Below are positions 48,318 through 59,641 of a stretch of DNA of 64,000 bases, one piece after another. The notes beneath the pieces were generated by a model. That model was not told the DNA's origin. It made no database searches and saw only the letters and a program-made list of their open reading frames with translations. Each line of letters opens with the position of its first letter. The stretch's first letter is position 1. The stretch is taken from NCBI GenBank assembly GCA_007026445.1, contig VDMD01000002.1, forward strand, positions 930,001 through 994,000. Reading direction: 5' to 3'. The position numbers were made by a program, and so were the translations under genes. The DNA is from Schizophyllum amplum (lineage: Eukaryota; Basidiomycota; Agaricomycetes; Agaricales; Schizophyllaceae).

Positions 48318-48678
48318 ATGAACCTTTCCAACTTCCTCTTGACTCTCGCCCTCGCTGTCTCCGTCGCAGCCTTCCCGCTCGATGGCCGCGGCGATGAGGT
48401 GGAAGCGGACCGCGAGAACTGTTTGCTGAAGGATGCGCAGAACCACGCCGGGGAGTGCACCTCCCAGTAAGTCTGAAGCTTGCTAAACTTTCATGGAAGC
48501 CCACCTCTGACACTCGAGCGCGCCCCACAGGACGGCGCAACAATGCTGGGATTCTACCACCAACTCTGACGACATCTGCACCTACAAGGCGTCTACCAAG
48601 CGGTGCAGCAACGGCACCCTGATGCGCGGGGCGTCCGCGGCCTTCGCGTGCATGGCCTGCCAGTGCTCTGCCCGCTGA
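48318..48678 (+). CDS. Small secreted cysteine-rich protein
   Basis: Two exons (48318-48466, 48531-48678) encode about 98 residues. The N-terminus MNLSNFLLTLALAVSVAAFP is a clear signal peptide, likely cut after VAA or near it. The mature chain of about 78 residues has eight cysteines, an even number that suits four disulfides, including the closing pattern CMACQC. One possible N-glycosylation site (NGT) lies in CSNGTLM. I recognise no named family. Such proteins are common in wood- and plant-associated fungi, where many are candidate effectors. A role is not shown here. Confidence 0.75.
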
Positions 48679-48830
48679 AGCCAATCAGGGCCCGCCGGCT
48701 GAAGGCAGTTGGGATCTAGAAGCTTGCCAACCCCATAACTCATGCCGACTGCAACTCGAGCGAGCGCTCACCGCTCACTGATACCCGTTGTGTTGTGTTC
48801 ATTCTCACTATTTATTGTTCAGTTTATAAA

Positions 48831-50154
48831 TTATTGCTGTGCCTCCAGAGCATCCACGCTGGCCGCTCGAGGGTCAGGCCGCTCCTCGTATTTCACAGGG
48901 ACAGCGGCCCCCTGTACCCCTGCATGCACAGCGTCTTCCGTTTCGACCATGTCTGCCTTGAGTTCTTGCTCACCAATCTCCTTCGTCGCAAGTTTTTCCT
49001 TCTTCGCCTCCTTCACCTCTTTTTCCGCCGCTTTCCTCAAGGCCAGTATCCGGTCACAAGACACCTCCGACCTCTCCCCCCATCCAGTCACCGCTGGCCG
49101 AAAGTCCGCATACAGCGTGTACCCCTTCGTGTTGAGCTCGGCTGGCGGGAAGCTCGCCGCGAGCAGCCGCAGCGCGCCGACGACGAAGGGAGCTGTATGC
49201 CTGAACGCGCGCGAGATGTAAGCGAAGGCGGCGGATGGCTCATATGCGACAGCGGCATCCGACGCGGTAGGACCGCTACGCGAGAGGGCGCGCCACTGGC
49301 CGGACTGCGTGCGGTAGAGCGCGACGCGGCGGCCCATGAGGTCGACGTAGGGCTGCGCACCGCCGGAGGCGGCGTCGAGGCCCTTTTCTTTGCCCTTGGC
49401 GTATATGCCCAGCGAGACGCCCTTCGTGATGGCATTCATCTCGGTGAAGGCGGACGCTGGGAAACATTCATGTGAGACTGAGCTCTCTTTCCTTGAATGC
49501 AAATTCGCACCAATACTCAGCGCTTCCTCCTTTGCGAAGCCCAGGCGCTCCGCGACGACGGCAGCCCAAGCGGTCATGAGCGGAGCGCGGTTGACTGTGG
49601 TGCGGTGTCCGACAATCGCAGCCGCGTCAAGGACCTCCGCGAAGTCGAGGCTGCCGTACTGTGCAGCGTCGTCGGGGGCAGTGGATGGTAGAAGGTCGTT
49701 CACGGCTTCTTTGCGCTTGCGCTTACGAGCGGGAGTGGTCTGATTAAAAGAGAGGGATAAGATGAAGGTTGCGGGTCGGAACAAGAAATGGAGACGCACG
49801 ACAGCTGCAAGGGCATCGCTGGAGGGTCCTGGGACAGGATCTGTGTCTGCAGGACGCTTGCGCGGGGTTCGACCGCTAGAGCTATAGCCAGCCTTGCGTA
49901 AGGCGGCAAGCACGAGCTTGCGCGTGTCCTTGTCATCAACACCCGCGCGAACGAGGCTTATGTCCTCCAGTGCACGTAGATGGTTCGGCGTATTATACGT
50001 CTTGTATCTGGGGGCCTCAGGAACGAAGTCCGGCGAGCTGGCGGGCGCTTACTGCTCACATCTTGCCAGCGACGGTCATGGCGGACTTGACCGATACACC
50101 ATTATCCGTGAGCAGCTTCAGGAACTTGGGCAATGCAATCTTTGCGTCGTCCAT
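48831..50154 (-). CDS. Conserved fungal protein of unknown function
   Basis: Minus strand, ATG 50154 (MDDAKIALPKFLKLL), stop at 48831-48833, four exons, about 400 residues. The N-terminal 75 residues form a helical region, SAMTVAGKIYKTYNTPNHLRAL with VDDKDTRKLVLAALRKAG. A basic stretch follows (TTPARKRKRKEAV), a likely nuclear signal. The middle contains LMTAWAAVVAERLGFAKEEALSI and FTEMNAITKGVSLGIY, a conserved alpha-helical pattern I cannot assign to a named domain. The C-terminal 80 residues are Lys/Glu-rich and probably coiled coil. Function unknown; a nuclear role is suggested only by the basic stretch. Confidence 0.7.
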
Positions 50155-50259
50155 CGTGGTAGGGGGAAGAGATATTGGTGATGACGGGCGCTTAGCGATC
50201 CGTCGACATCACATTGTCAATGGTCAGTCACATCGAGTCACGCTACTCTCTACGGACAA

Positions 50260-51266
50260 TCACAAGTCAAAGTCCGAATCGTCGTCGTCGTCGTCGTCCT
50301 TCGCAGAACTCCGCACGTTCTTCGGCGTCCTCGTATTTGTCGAAGTCGCCGCCGACTTCATGCGCCTCTCCCCCCTGTCGCTCTCATCCGAGTCCGAGTC
50401 CGCATCGCTGTCTCTCCCCTTGGGTAGCCGCTTCGGCGGGTCTATGGCGCCCGCGACGATCAACAGTGCCTCCAGCTCTGAACGACGATGTCAGCACCAT
50501 ACGAACGACGAATAACATCATGTCGCACCCTCTATCCGCCGCTCCCGGTCCTTCCCCCAGCTAACTAGCTGGTGCACAAGCTCGCCCGCGCGGTAGACGA
50601 GGAACATCGGTATTCGGTCGTCCGGCAGATTCGGGATGCACTTGTCGCCTACGATGGACACGAATTTTGTGCGCGGATGCCTTGCCGCGAGTATCTCGAC
50701 GAACCGTGTGGCCATCTCGGACCGCTGGATTCTACACGACAGCGTTAGCCTCTTCAGCCGTGGCACTGACCAGCAACGCACCCGTCCTTGTACAAGAAAC
50801 ACACCACGCCCGTGCCGCGGCCTTTCTTCTTCCCGCCCTCATCGCGTTCTTCGTCCTCATCTTCGGCATCCACCTCCTCATCCCCTTGCTCTTCCACCAT
50901 GCTCGCCTCTGTCACCTCCCGAGTGTAGTCGTCCCTGCCAATCGGATACACCCGTCCAAACCGCCCGAGCTCGCGTTCCCGCTTCGCCTCCGCCTCCCTC
51001 TGTCGGCGCAGCCGCTCAAGGTACCGCTCCGTCTCATCATCCGCCTCCTCCGCGAGCTCGCGCAGTTCGTCGTCAAGCAGCTCGTCGTACTCCTCTTCCT
51101 TTGTCCTCAGGACTGGCGAAGGCGAGCGCGACTTGGGCGGAAGCGCGGGCAAGATTCCATGCTTGCGGAGCGCGTCGTTGCTGGGGCGCGTTCAGTGTGG
51201 CGCCTAAGCATGCGATCGGGGAGACGGCGCGTACAACTCGGTGTCTTCGTTTGGGTTGAGCGTCAT
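50260..51266 (-). CDS. PLP2: Phosducin-like protein, PLP2/PDCL3 type
   Basis: Minus strand, ATG 51266 (MTLNPNEDTE), stop at 50260-50262. Family features are the N-terminal FNDALRKHGILPALPPKSRSPSP, the helical acidic segment EEEYDELLDDELRELAEEADDETERYLERLRRQRE, and FGRVYPIGRDDYTREVTEAS. The thioredoxin-like domain reads GVVCFLYKDG, then IQRSEMATRFVEILAARHPRTKFVSIVGDKCIPNLPDDRIPMFLVYRAGEL. The tail is Ser/Arg-rich and ends in an Asp run encoded by a GTC/GAC repeat at about 50280-50302. Known Plp2 proteins help the CCT chaperonin fold actin and tubulin. An acidic insert (VDAEDEDEERDEGGKKKG) before the thioredoxin domain is longer than usual. Confidence 0.88.
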
Positions 51267-51553
51267 CGCCTGCGTGTCTACTTTGTTTGCGAGCAGAGGA
51301 GAGAAGGAAGGGGGGGGCTTTAAAGCGAGTGGCAGAGTGGCGACGGGCGCAGTGAGTGCGCAGACAAGGCCCCGCTCAGCACTGCTCAGGGGACAGCTGA
51401 TGGTCGATTTTCCCACGATTGCATATCGTGAGTCCCCAAAAGGAAGCCTTTCTTCTTTCCAACGTAGGCACCAATCCCTGATCTCTACATTACAATACAT
51501 TGAATTTTGACTGGGAAAACTCTAGCATAGGCCAGTGCCACCCTGTGATCGGC

Positions 51554-54196
51554 CTACTGCGCTCCCTGCGCCTGCAGACGTATCCGCACCGCATTCGCGT
51601 GCGCAGAGAGCCCCTCGCAGTCCGCAAGCGTTGCGACGATGGGTCCGAGCTCCTTGAGACCGTCCGGAGTGATCTCCTGAGAGGTGAGGTGCTTTTGGAA
51701 TGACAACGTGTTGACACCGCTGAACTGCCGAGCGTAGCCATTTGTTGGAAGCGTGTGGTTCGTGCCCGATGCGTAGTCGCCGCAGCTGCAAGACGCGTTA
51801 GCACAACACATCTACAGCCTTGCTGCATCGACAAGCGGCGACTCACCTCTCCGGTGTGTACGATCCCACAAACACGCTTCCCGCGTTGTCGATCGCGGCG
51901 ACGTGCGAGGGCGCATCTTCAAGGTGCAGGATGAGATGCTCCGGTGCGTAGTCGTTCGAGAACGCGATAGCCTCGGTGACGGAGGCGGTTTTGACGATCA
52001 GGCTCTTGGGGATGGATTCGCGCAGAATGTCCACGCGCGAGAGCGCGCGCGCCTGCTTGTCGACTTCAGCCTCAATCGCGTCGATGGTCGCGTCGTCAAG
52101 AGCGACGGACACAAGCACGACCTGTGAGTCCACGCCGTGCTCGGCTTGCGAGAGCAGGTCCGCCGCAACGAAGGCGGGATTCGCAGTGTGGTCCGCAATG
52201 ACCTGCATTGCGTCAGCCTCTCAATACAGCACATCCGCATCCAAGCACGCACCAACACCTCCGACGGCCCAGCCGGCATATCGATCGACACCAGCGCATC
52301 CGTGTCGTTCTGCACGAGCATCTTCGCCGCGGTGACCCACTGATTCCCTGGCCCGAAGATCTTGTCCACCTTCGGCACCGTCGCCGTCCCATACGCGAGC
52401 GCCGCCACCGCCTGCGCGCCACCCGCCTTCAGCACCGCGCTCGCGCCCACGAGCTGCGCCGCATACATCACCTCCGGCGAGATGCTCCCGTCCGGCCGCG
52501 GCGGCGTCGCCAGCACGATTTCGCGGCACCCCGCGACCTGTGCGGGCACGCCGAGGTGCAGCGCCGTTGACGGCAGTACCGCCGTCCCGCCGGGCACGTA
52601 CAGCCCGACGCGCGCGATGGGCCGCGCGAACCGACGGCACACAACGCCGGGCATCGTCTCGACGGCGAGCGGCACGTCGAGTTGCGCGGCGTGGAACTTT
52701 TTCACGTTCGCGTATGCGGCGTCAATGGCGGCGCGCACGGCGGGGTCGAGCGCGGCGGTCGCTTCGGGGGCAAAGGGCGGGCGGAGGATGACGGAGTCCA
52801 GCTGGGTGCGGTCGAACTTGGCGGTGAGCTCGATGAGGGCGGCGTCGCCACCCACGCGCACGGCGTCCACGATCGGCTTCACCTTTGCGATCATCTCGTC
52901 AGAGCGCAGGACGGGGCGGCGCAGGAGGGCGGCGCGTTCCTTCGCGCTGATGGTGGCCAGGTCAGAGGTGCGCATGCGAATGAGCGCGTCGGGATCTGCC
53001 GTGGGTGTTGGCTTTGCAGCCTGCGGTGCCGGCGTTGGTGCTGGCTTCACAAATTGTGGCTTCGCATTGCCTGGTCGGCGCGTCACACGCAAAGCCTTCC
53101 TGTCCAGCGAGCGCTCGATGTCGGCGACGCTGACGCCCGCTGCAACGCATTTGGTGAGCGCAAAGTATACGAGATCTGCAGCTTCGAAGGCGACATCGTC
53201 CTGCGTCTCTGCACGGCATAGCTCGTCGGCCTCTTCCATGATCTTGCTCTGCAGCAGACTGGCGTCGTTGAAGAGGCGCTTGGTGTACGAGCCCTCGGGC
53301 GCAGATGCCAGGCGGGCTGCGAGCACTCCTTCGAGCGCGGGCAGACCCTTTAGCTCGCCGAAGCACGAGCCGCGATCGAGGTGGCAGAAACCTGCGCCGT
53401 GCTGGACGACGCAGAACTCGAGGCTGTCGGAATCGCAGTCGACACGGATGCCGACGACGTCCTGCGTCGCGCCGGAGGTCTCGCCCTTACGCCAAAGTCC
53501 GTGCTTGCGGGACTGATAGACACCCTTGCCGCTGAGAATGCTTTCCTTGACTGATTCCGTGGATGAGTAGACGAGACCGAGCGAGTGGCCTGTTTCGTCG
53601 CAGACGACGGTCGGGAAGAGGCCGTCCGGGCGATCGGAGGTCAAGGGAGCAAGGAAGGCGTCGGCGATGTTGATTTGGGAAGCTGAGCTTGCTTCGAGAG
53701 TGAGCAGAGAACATGGCAGGACGAGGGTGGCAGAGACGCCCTTGAGCTCGCGGATGTTTCCTGGTGATGGCGGGGCGGTGTTGGTGGGGAGGACGTGGAC
53801 GGAAGTCTTGCCAAAGAATTTTGATATGGAAGATATGAGATCGATCTCATACGTGGGTGCCTTTACAACGACGCCGGACACACCGCTGGTGATCCTGTCC
53901 GACACGGCGCTAAAGTTGTTCACATCCAGGAGTACGAGCAGGCGTTCCGAGGGGATGATACCAATCACATTGCTGGCCCATGAGAGAGGAATGATAACCT
54001 TGTCCGCACCGGCATCGAGCCAGGCAATGAGCTCATCGACGTCGAGCGTCGTGGTATGATCGACGAGGATGAGGGAATGTAGGGGAACGTTGGTGCCGTC
54101 AAGACGCGACGATGGTGCGACAACGGGGCCAATGCGGCTGAGGGACGCCAGCAGCACGTCGTCCTCGCCGTCGAGGAGGGGCAGGAAGGGGGACAT
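51554..54196 (-). CDS. HIS4: Trifunctional histidine biosynthesis protein (HisI-HisE-HisD)
   Basis: Minus strand, ATG 54196 ([16 protein letters not shown]), stop at 51554-51556, about 840 residues with only two introns, both in the HisD part. Order of domains: an N-terminal fungal-specific region; phosphoribosyl-AMP cyclohydrolase ([38 protein letters not shown]); phosphoribosyl-ATP pyrophosphatase ([36 protein letters not shown]); and histidinol dehydrogenase ([75 protein letters not shown]). The order matches yeast His4, which does steps 2, 3 and 10 of the pathway. A telomere-like array lies upstream (54556-54570). Confidence 0.96.
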
Positions 54197-54787
54197 GGTC
54201 GTCGAGTGCAAGATGACTCCTGGCCGACATTATTCGCGATCTGGACAATGGCTGCTCGGCCCGGCCCTCCGCGGGTCCATGACCGCGGGAACCTGCGCCT
54301 ACTGGTCCGTGCGTCGTCCGTTCGGTATAAAAGCCATGGTCCTGCTCCTGGGCAACTCATACTTACCTTGATGGCATCTTCCCCTTCATGTATCTGGGGA
54401 GGTGGTGCGTGGGGGTTCTCCATAGCACGGCGACCCTGTCCTCAGGGAAAGCCTGCGCATTGTATGGGCTTCGGCTCATGCACCGTCTCAATATTTTCCG
54501 GTCCCGCTCCGGCCACTCTGGCTGGGCGGGCTCTTCTCTTTCAAAGTAGATTGGGCTAACCCTAACCCTATTAGCGTATATCGGGCAATGTAACATCACT
54601 AAATAGCTTGTCAAATAGTAATCCTTACTTTGCTTGCCCTCATTCGTTGAATCGTTCTCACAAATTCGAAGTCCAATCCCTGCTACTCGCAATATGAAGC
54701 TGGCTATAGATACACATAATGGACAACAGGGTATGCAAGAAAAGTGCTCGATAGATGCCCACAAGATCAAATCAATACCGAAAACCT
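54197..54787. other. Intergenic region: HIS4 promoter and RdRP 3' flank
   Basis: No gene is supported. It holds a telomere-like repeat (54556-54570) and a TGACTC string (54214-54219) that is 6 of 7 for the Gcn4/Cpc1 site but lies very near the ATG, so it may be in the leader. Confidence 0.45.
54556..54570. repeat. Short telomere-like array
   Basis: CTAACCCTAACCCTA, two and a half units of CCCTAA/TTAGGG, lies 360 nt upstream of the HIS4 ATG. Too short to prove a former telomere. Confidence 0.65.
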
Positions 54788-57700
54788 TCACTTGCTCGCA
54801 AACTTCCTCATCCGCATGTTGTCCGCAAAATCAGTCGTCATCGTCGTGAACGTCGTCGGACCCCTGGCCTTCGCCTTGATATCGCACAGCGCCGCCATCG
54901 CGACACGCCACGGGAACGACGGGTCCTTGGTCTGCTCCTCGGTCTGCTCTTTGGTCGTTTTCTTGGTCGGCTCCCAAGCATACTGGTATGCATAGCTCGC
55001 GCGCACCCTATCAAGTCAGTTAGGTAAGCACTGTTAACCAATTCATCAGGTGTACGCACCGAACGACTTCCTCCGCACTCATGGTGAGCAGCCCCAGCGG
55101 TGCAGAGCCGAACTTGATAGAGTGCGCACGCAGACGCCGTTGTATATACTCTGGCGGCATCTTCCAAAAGCTCGATGACCCATCCTTGCGGGGTGACGTC
55201 GGCTTGCGGGGTGATTGTCGCTTTTGTGGCGACTTCTTTCCGCTGACCTCCTCACGGTATTCACGATGCACCTGAGCGACATGCTCGCGTATGCGCTCAA
55301 GTTCGTCTTCCATCAGGCTGGCTCCCCCCTCGTTCCGCATCCGCGCGGCGCGACCCTCGGCCTCCCGCCAGGGCGACGTCAGGTCGTCGTCGACCTCGGA
55401 TTTGGGCAGCGCCTCGTAAAACTGCTGGATCTTGCTTATACGCTCCGCGTCGAGCTTACGCGAATGCTTGTGCAGCTCATCCATGACGAAGGGGCCAAGC
55501 TTCGCGGCGATCTCTTTCGGACGCGTACAGCGCGGATTGTTGTTGTTGACCTCCTCTTTCTCGTCGATCGCCTCTTTCCACGCGGGGAGACGACAAGCCC
55601 ATTTTCTGTCCCTGCTGTCCTTCGCAAGCACATCCGGTTTCACGGTCACACCGACTTTGGGCCCGTCGAGCGATTTTGTAAACCTGCAGGTCGGTATTGG
55701 CCTCAGCGCTAGGACAAGAAGCTGCACTCACTTATAGGCAAACCGGACGCTCTCGTTAGCACGTGTGCCCTGCTTGATCGTAGAGAATAAGTGCAGCTTG
55801 GAGTAGGTGGCGACAGCAAAGTGTGGGCGAGGAAGCAAGAATTTTTGCAACTCGATCCGTCGCTCGTCTGGAGTCATATTGGACGTGCGCTCCAAAAACG
55901 GCGTGACTTTTTCGACGTCCGAGTCAAATTCATAGGCCAAGGATGCTGGTTCGTCAGCGTAGCACGGACTGGCATTTTTGAAGTGCTCGACGAGGGTCGG
56001 GTCAAAGTACACGGTGCCCTTGTCTCCATCGTAATCGCCTGCGTAACTTTCAGCAAGGCGATCGATATTCTTGCTCGAATTACCAACCTCCTCCAAGGAA
56101 GTCCGCTGGGCGTCGCTTTCCGGTGACTGGAAGCACGATAACATCAAGCAAGTGTCGCAATTCGGGTTTATCGACAAATGTCCACTACACGACAATGTTA
56201 GCGAGATTTTGAGTTGTCTATTGGGCTGACCTTCTGCACGTCCGTGGGTAATTTGCAGGGGTTGCGCGTAATAAGCGCTGGGCCCAGGACTGCGTGAGGT
56301 ATGTGCTTAGGTCTTTCTATTGAGGGGCAGGAGAGGCCAAACTCACCCTGGTCAGTTGGCGCGCCGTCCAGTCCAATCAGATCGCGCGAAGAACTCCTAA
56401 AGTACATCTCGTTCGGCTGGAGAGAGCTCGTTGGATCTGCCCAACATCAGCTTCCGTGCTACGCTTGCCACGATCGAGAAACCCATACCGGGAACAATCC
56501 ATGCTGAAAAGGAATGCATGACGTCTATGCGCATACGCTGGATCGAGCGTGAGGTGAATGTCCTCGTGAAGGTCTGCAGTCTTTCACGCAGGAAATCGCA
56601 CTCCTGGGGGCGGAAGCCAGCCTGCAACATCATGCACACGATCTCTGCAGGCATCGCCGGGCAGCCACTAGTGGGGTCTTCCCACCCAGCGATGGCGTAA
56701 GGCGTGTCCGCACCATCGACAACCGCATCGTCCGTGGTTTCTTCGTACGTGGTCTCCTCGTCCGCGTCGTCCAACACCTCGGAGTGACGATCGACGTGCC
56801 CGTGTAGGCGTGCGCGCTGTACATCTTGCCGTGCCGCACGAGCAGCTACAACGCCGCCGAGCGAGTTGACTGCTGCGTAAAGCCGTTGCATGGCGTTCTC
56901 GCCGTCCCAGTCGAGAAGCGGCTCGTAGATACTCGAGACGCTCTCTTCGAAGAGCGCCTTAAATGCATCGCACTTGACCCTGTTTTCGGCCATGATGATG
57001 ACCGTCTCAACAGATAGGCGGCACACCGTTCTTGTCTTGGATGTGCGAAGGAGATTGACGATGAGCGTTGACCTGTCTTGCTCCCCATCGGCGTAACAGA
57101 TCTTCCTCTGCGACGGACGAAGCCATACACGAGGCTCTTCCGAAGCGTCGTCCGGATGCAAGATGAGAAGGCCCTGCCCGGCTGTCGTCAGCTCTGAGAT
57201 ACTTGCTTGGGAGAGAAAGATTACCTTAGCGCCGTCAATGCGCACCTGCGCCGCAGTCGGAACATCTCGACAGCCAGCGACATCGCGCAGGGCCCTCGCA
57301 GTGGCCTTGTTCATGAATCCGGCGCCGTCGGTCATGTCAGATCCCTCTTTGGAGACGACGTCATCCGTTTTGAACACGTTGCGTTTCTTCACTACGCATC
57401 CTGGCACGGACGTAGAGAATCCCAAAGCAATTCTGGTCGACCATTTGCCCATTGTCTGCCGCATTGGTAAGAGAGTGAACGATGCAGTAATCGTTCCGAC
57501 GTACCTGAGCGGTGTTGTGTGTCAGAGGATTTTGCGCGTTAAAGAAATCCCAGAAGGACGGCGCGCCCGATATGGTCTGGTTCGGAGAAACAGAGTCACC
57601 GACAAAGAGCTCGTTGGTGCGAAAGTAGATAAAAGAGTCATCTGCTCTCCTGACGGTACGGAAGACCCTTCCTAGTACGATCAAGGGTCGTCTCACGAAA

Positions 57701-58909
57701 ACGTCTATGGCTTCGCCGTTCCCTCTGTCGCCAGATATCCCTTTCGACAGTCTGACTGTCAAGAAAGACGCGGATCCATAGCGCCTGTAGAACTGCGAAG
57801 ATACACCAAGCTCAGGCCGGCGGAGGACGACTGTGAAGGGGTTGGAACGGGAGCCCGTCTCTTTGATCCGTGCCGTGTAGTGTATCTTGCCACCAAACCA
57901 GCTAGGGTCGTCTTCGTTGAACCCCAGGGCGGCATGCTCGTTTTTCGCCAGCATGGCTTCTTCCTTGTCCTGCTCTGCATACGGCAACTGGCACAGTGTC
58001 ACGCAAGTGAGAAATGGGAATTTTTAAGTCATACCTTGGCCAATTGCTCTGGCGAGGATGTACTGCGCGCGTTCAGCCCTGAAATCATTCAGTACCAGCG
58101 AGCGGCAGAGAGATAGCGCACTCACCGGCGTCTATACGTCCCTTCGAGAGTATATACGCAGTTACCGGGACAGCGCTAGCGTTGGTCTTATATCTCCCGA
58201 GTTCAACTACGTGCTCAATCTCGATCTCGTCTGACTTCAGCTGCCCCGTGGAGAGCAAATAAGCCATCTCCCATTGACTACCATAAGGGACATGCTTGGC
58301 GCGCAAGATGCTCTCTAGTCGCTCGTTGGAGGACTATGTGGGAGTTATGAGGTGCAAATGAACGCAAGCCTGGAGACAACCTACCACTACGAAGGGCGCA
58401 TGCGGGTCGGCAATGTTGGGAGTGACTTCAAGAAAGACGTTCTGATCGCTGTCGAGGCGCGGAACTTTAGTCGGTCGTTGGGGACTGCTGGTTATTGACT
58501 TCCTCTTGCCGAGGGCGACCAAGGACGCGCAGGAGCCCTCCGCTGAGTCCGGCGGGTCGGTTGCTTGGGAGTTAGGCGCCGTATCTGGGCATTGGGAAAG
58601 CCAGCGTCAAGACGGGAACTCTTATGGTTGTCTCAGGCTGCTCACCTTGTGTACTGGGCATTTGTAGGGCAAAGCTCTTGAAATCGTCGTCTCCTTCCCA
58701 GATTGAAGACTAGGAGCCCAATCAGCATTGAGGAAATGACAAGTACATAGTCGACGCACCTGGGTCCCTCCACCTATTGAGTCCAACGAAGAGTCTTTGG
58801 GAGGCCCAAAGTCCGGTGCGGCTAGCCGTTCGCTATCAACAGGGAGAGCTACAGCGCAAGAGGTATCTGGAGGAGCCCGGGACCCCGACGGCCGGCTACG
58901 ATTAACCAT
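54788..58909 (-). CDS. Cellular RNA-dependent RNA polymerase, QDE-1/RDR type
   Basis: Minus strand, ATG 58909 (MVNRSRPSG), stop at 54788-54790, many exons, roughly 1,150-1,200 residues. Family blocks run in order: SWFGGKIHYTARIKETGS, KWSTRIALGFSTSVPG, DMTDGAGFMNKATARAL, PTAAQVRIDGAK, EEPRVWLRPSQRKI, ITRNPCKLPTDVQK, and the catalytic loop FLGGGDYDGDKG with its three Asp residues. An intron splits that loop between GGG and DYDGD. The C-terminal helical region ends VRASYAYQYAWEP and AMAALCDIKAKARG, the usual RdRP end. The acidic/Ser/Lys-rich insert near 55100-55300 is species-specific. Such enzymes make dsRNA for Dicer in quelling or related RNA silencing. The core is intact, so an active enzyme is expected. 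Confidence 0.92.
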
Positions 58910-59641
58910 ACTTTACTCCCGCGCGCGGATGACAGTTGGAAAATAAGAGGGTCCAGGCGTGCAGAAGCAGATATCCAGAGCCGTGAACTGGTAGGGATTG
59001 AGTTCCACAAGCGTTCCCCGCCTTCAGGTCGCGCCCGCCGACGCCGCCCTCCCGCCCGAGCCGTTCCCGCGACGCGAACGTGCCATTCACATGACTTGCG
59101 CGACGCGCTTAATGAGCGCGTTTAGAACTTTCTAGAGTTGGAGATGAAGAGTATGTCGATGGTCGAGGATGGCGGGGACATGGTCGCAGAAGCGAAGGAT
59201 ACGCGGCTCCGGGCTCGTGACGCAACATGTGAAGGCGCTGTGCGTGATCGTGGGCCCCGTCTGTTGTTCCGCATTAGGAAAAGTCTATTGTTCGTTCATT
59301 GCGCCTCTCTGCCACCACCGGGAATGGGTTTCAACCGGCCGCCATTGCATCCTATACAATGATCCATTGTCATGGGTTGCGGCGTCGCTCGAGAAAGGCG
59401 TAGCCATGATGGTAGTCGACCGAGACAATCTCAAAACATCGCCCCTTCTCCACCATGCGCCCAGTGCCATGGCCGTGAAACCCGGGGAGCTTGCTTGACG
59501 GCTTTACGCCTCACGGAAAACATGAAGCCTCAGAACCATCCACTCGTCATCCGAGGGCCCAGATCATTGGCCAGAGGGATGCGCGCCTCTCCCCCTTGCC
59601 TATATAAGAGGCGAGATGATTAGCAGATGTTAACCCTCGCC
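58910..59641. other. Intergenic region: RdRP promoter and F-box-like promoter
   Basis: A 109-residue ATG frame at 59169-59498 has no family content and no codon or splice support. A TATA element at 59601-59608 belongs to the F-box-like gene. Confidence 0.45.
59601..59608 (+). promoter_or_regulatory. TATA box of the F-box-like gene
   Basis: TATATAAG. With transcription about 30 nt downstream, the ATG at 59627 would be at or before the start site. The ATG at 59642 is therefore the better start codon. Confidence 0.55.

Noticed and set aside
50279..50302. GTC trinucleotide repeat as a possible microsatellite
   Set aside because: It encodes the acidic Asp tail of the PLP2-like protein, which is common in that family.
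54320..54332. TATAAAA on the plus strand near 54325
   Set aside because: No plus-strand gene follows within a sensible distance, and HIS4 runs the other way.
59169..59498. 109-residue ATG frame between RdRP and the F-box-like gene
   Set aside because: No family-like content, no supporting splice signals, and it sits in a promoter region with a TATA element just downstream.
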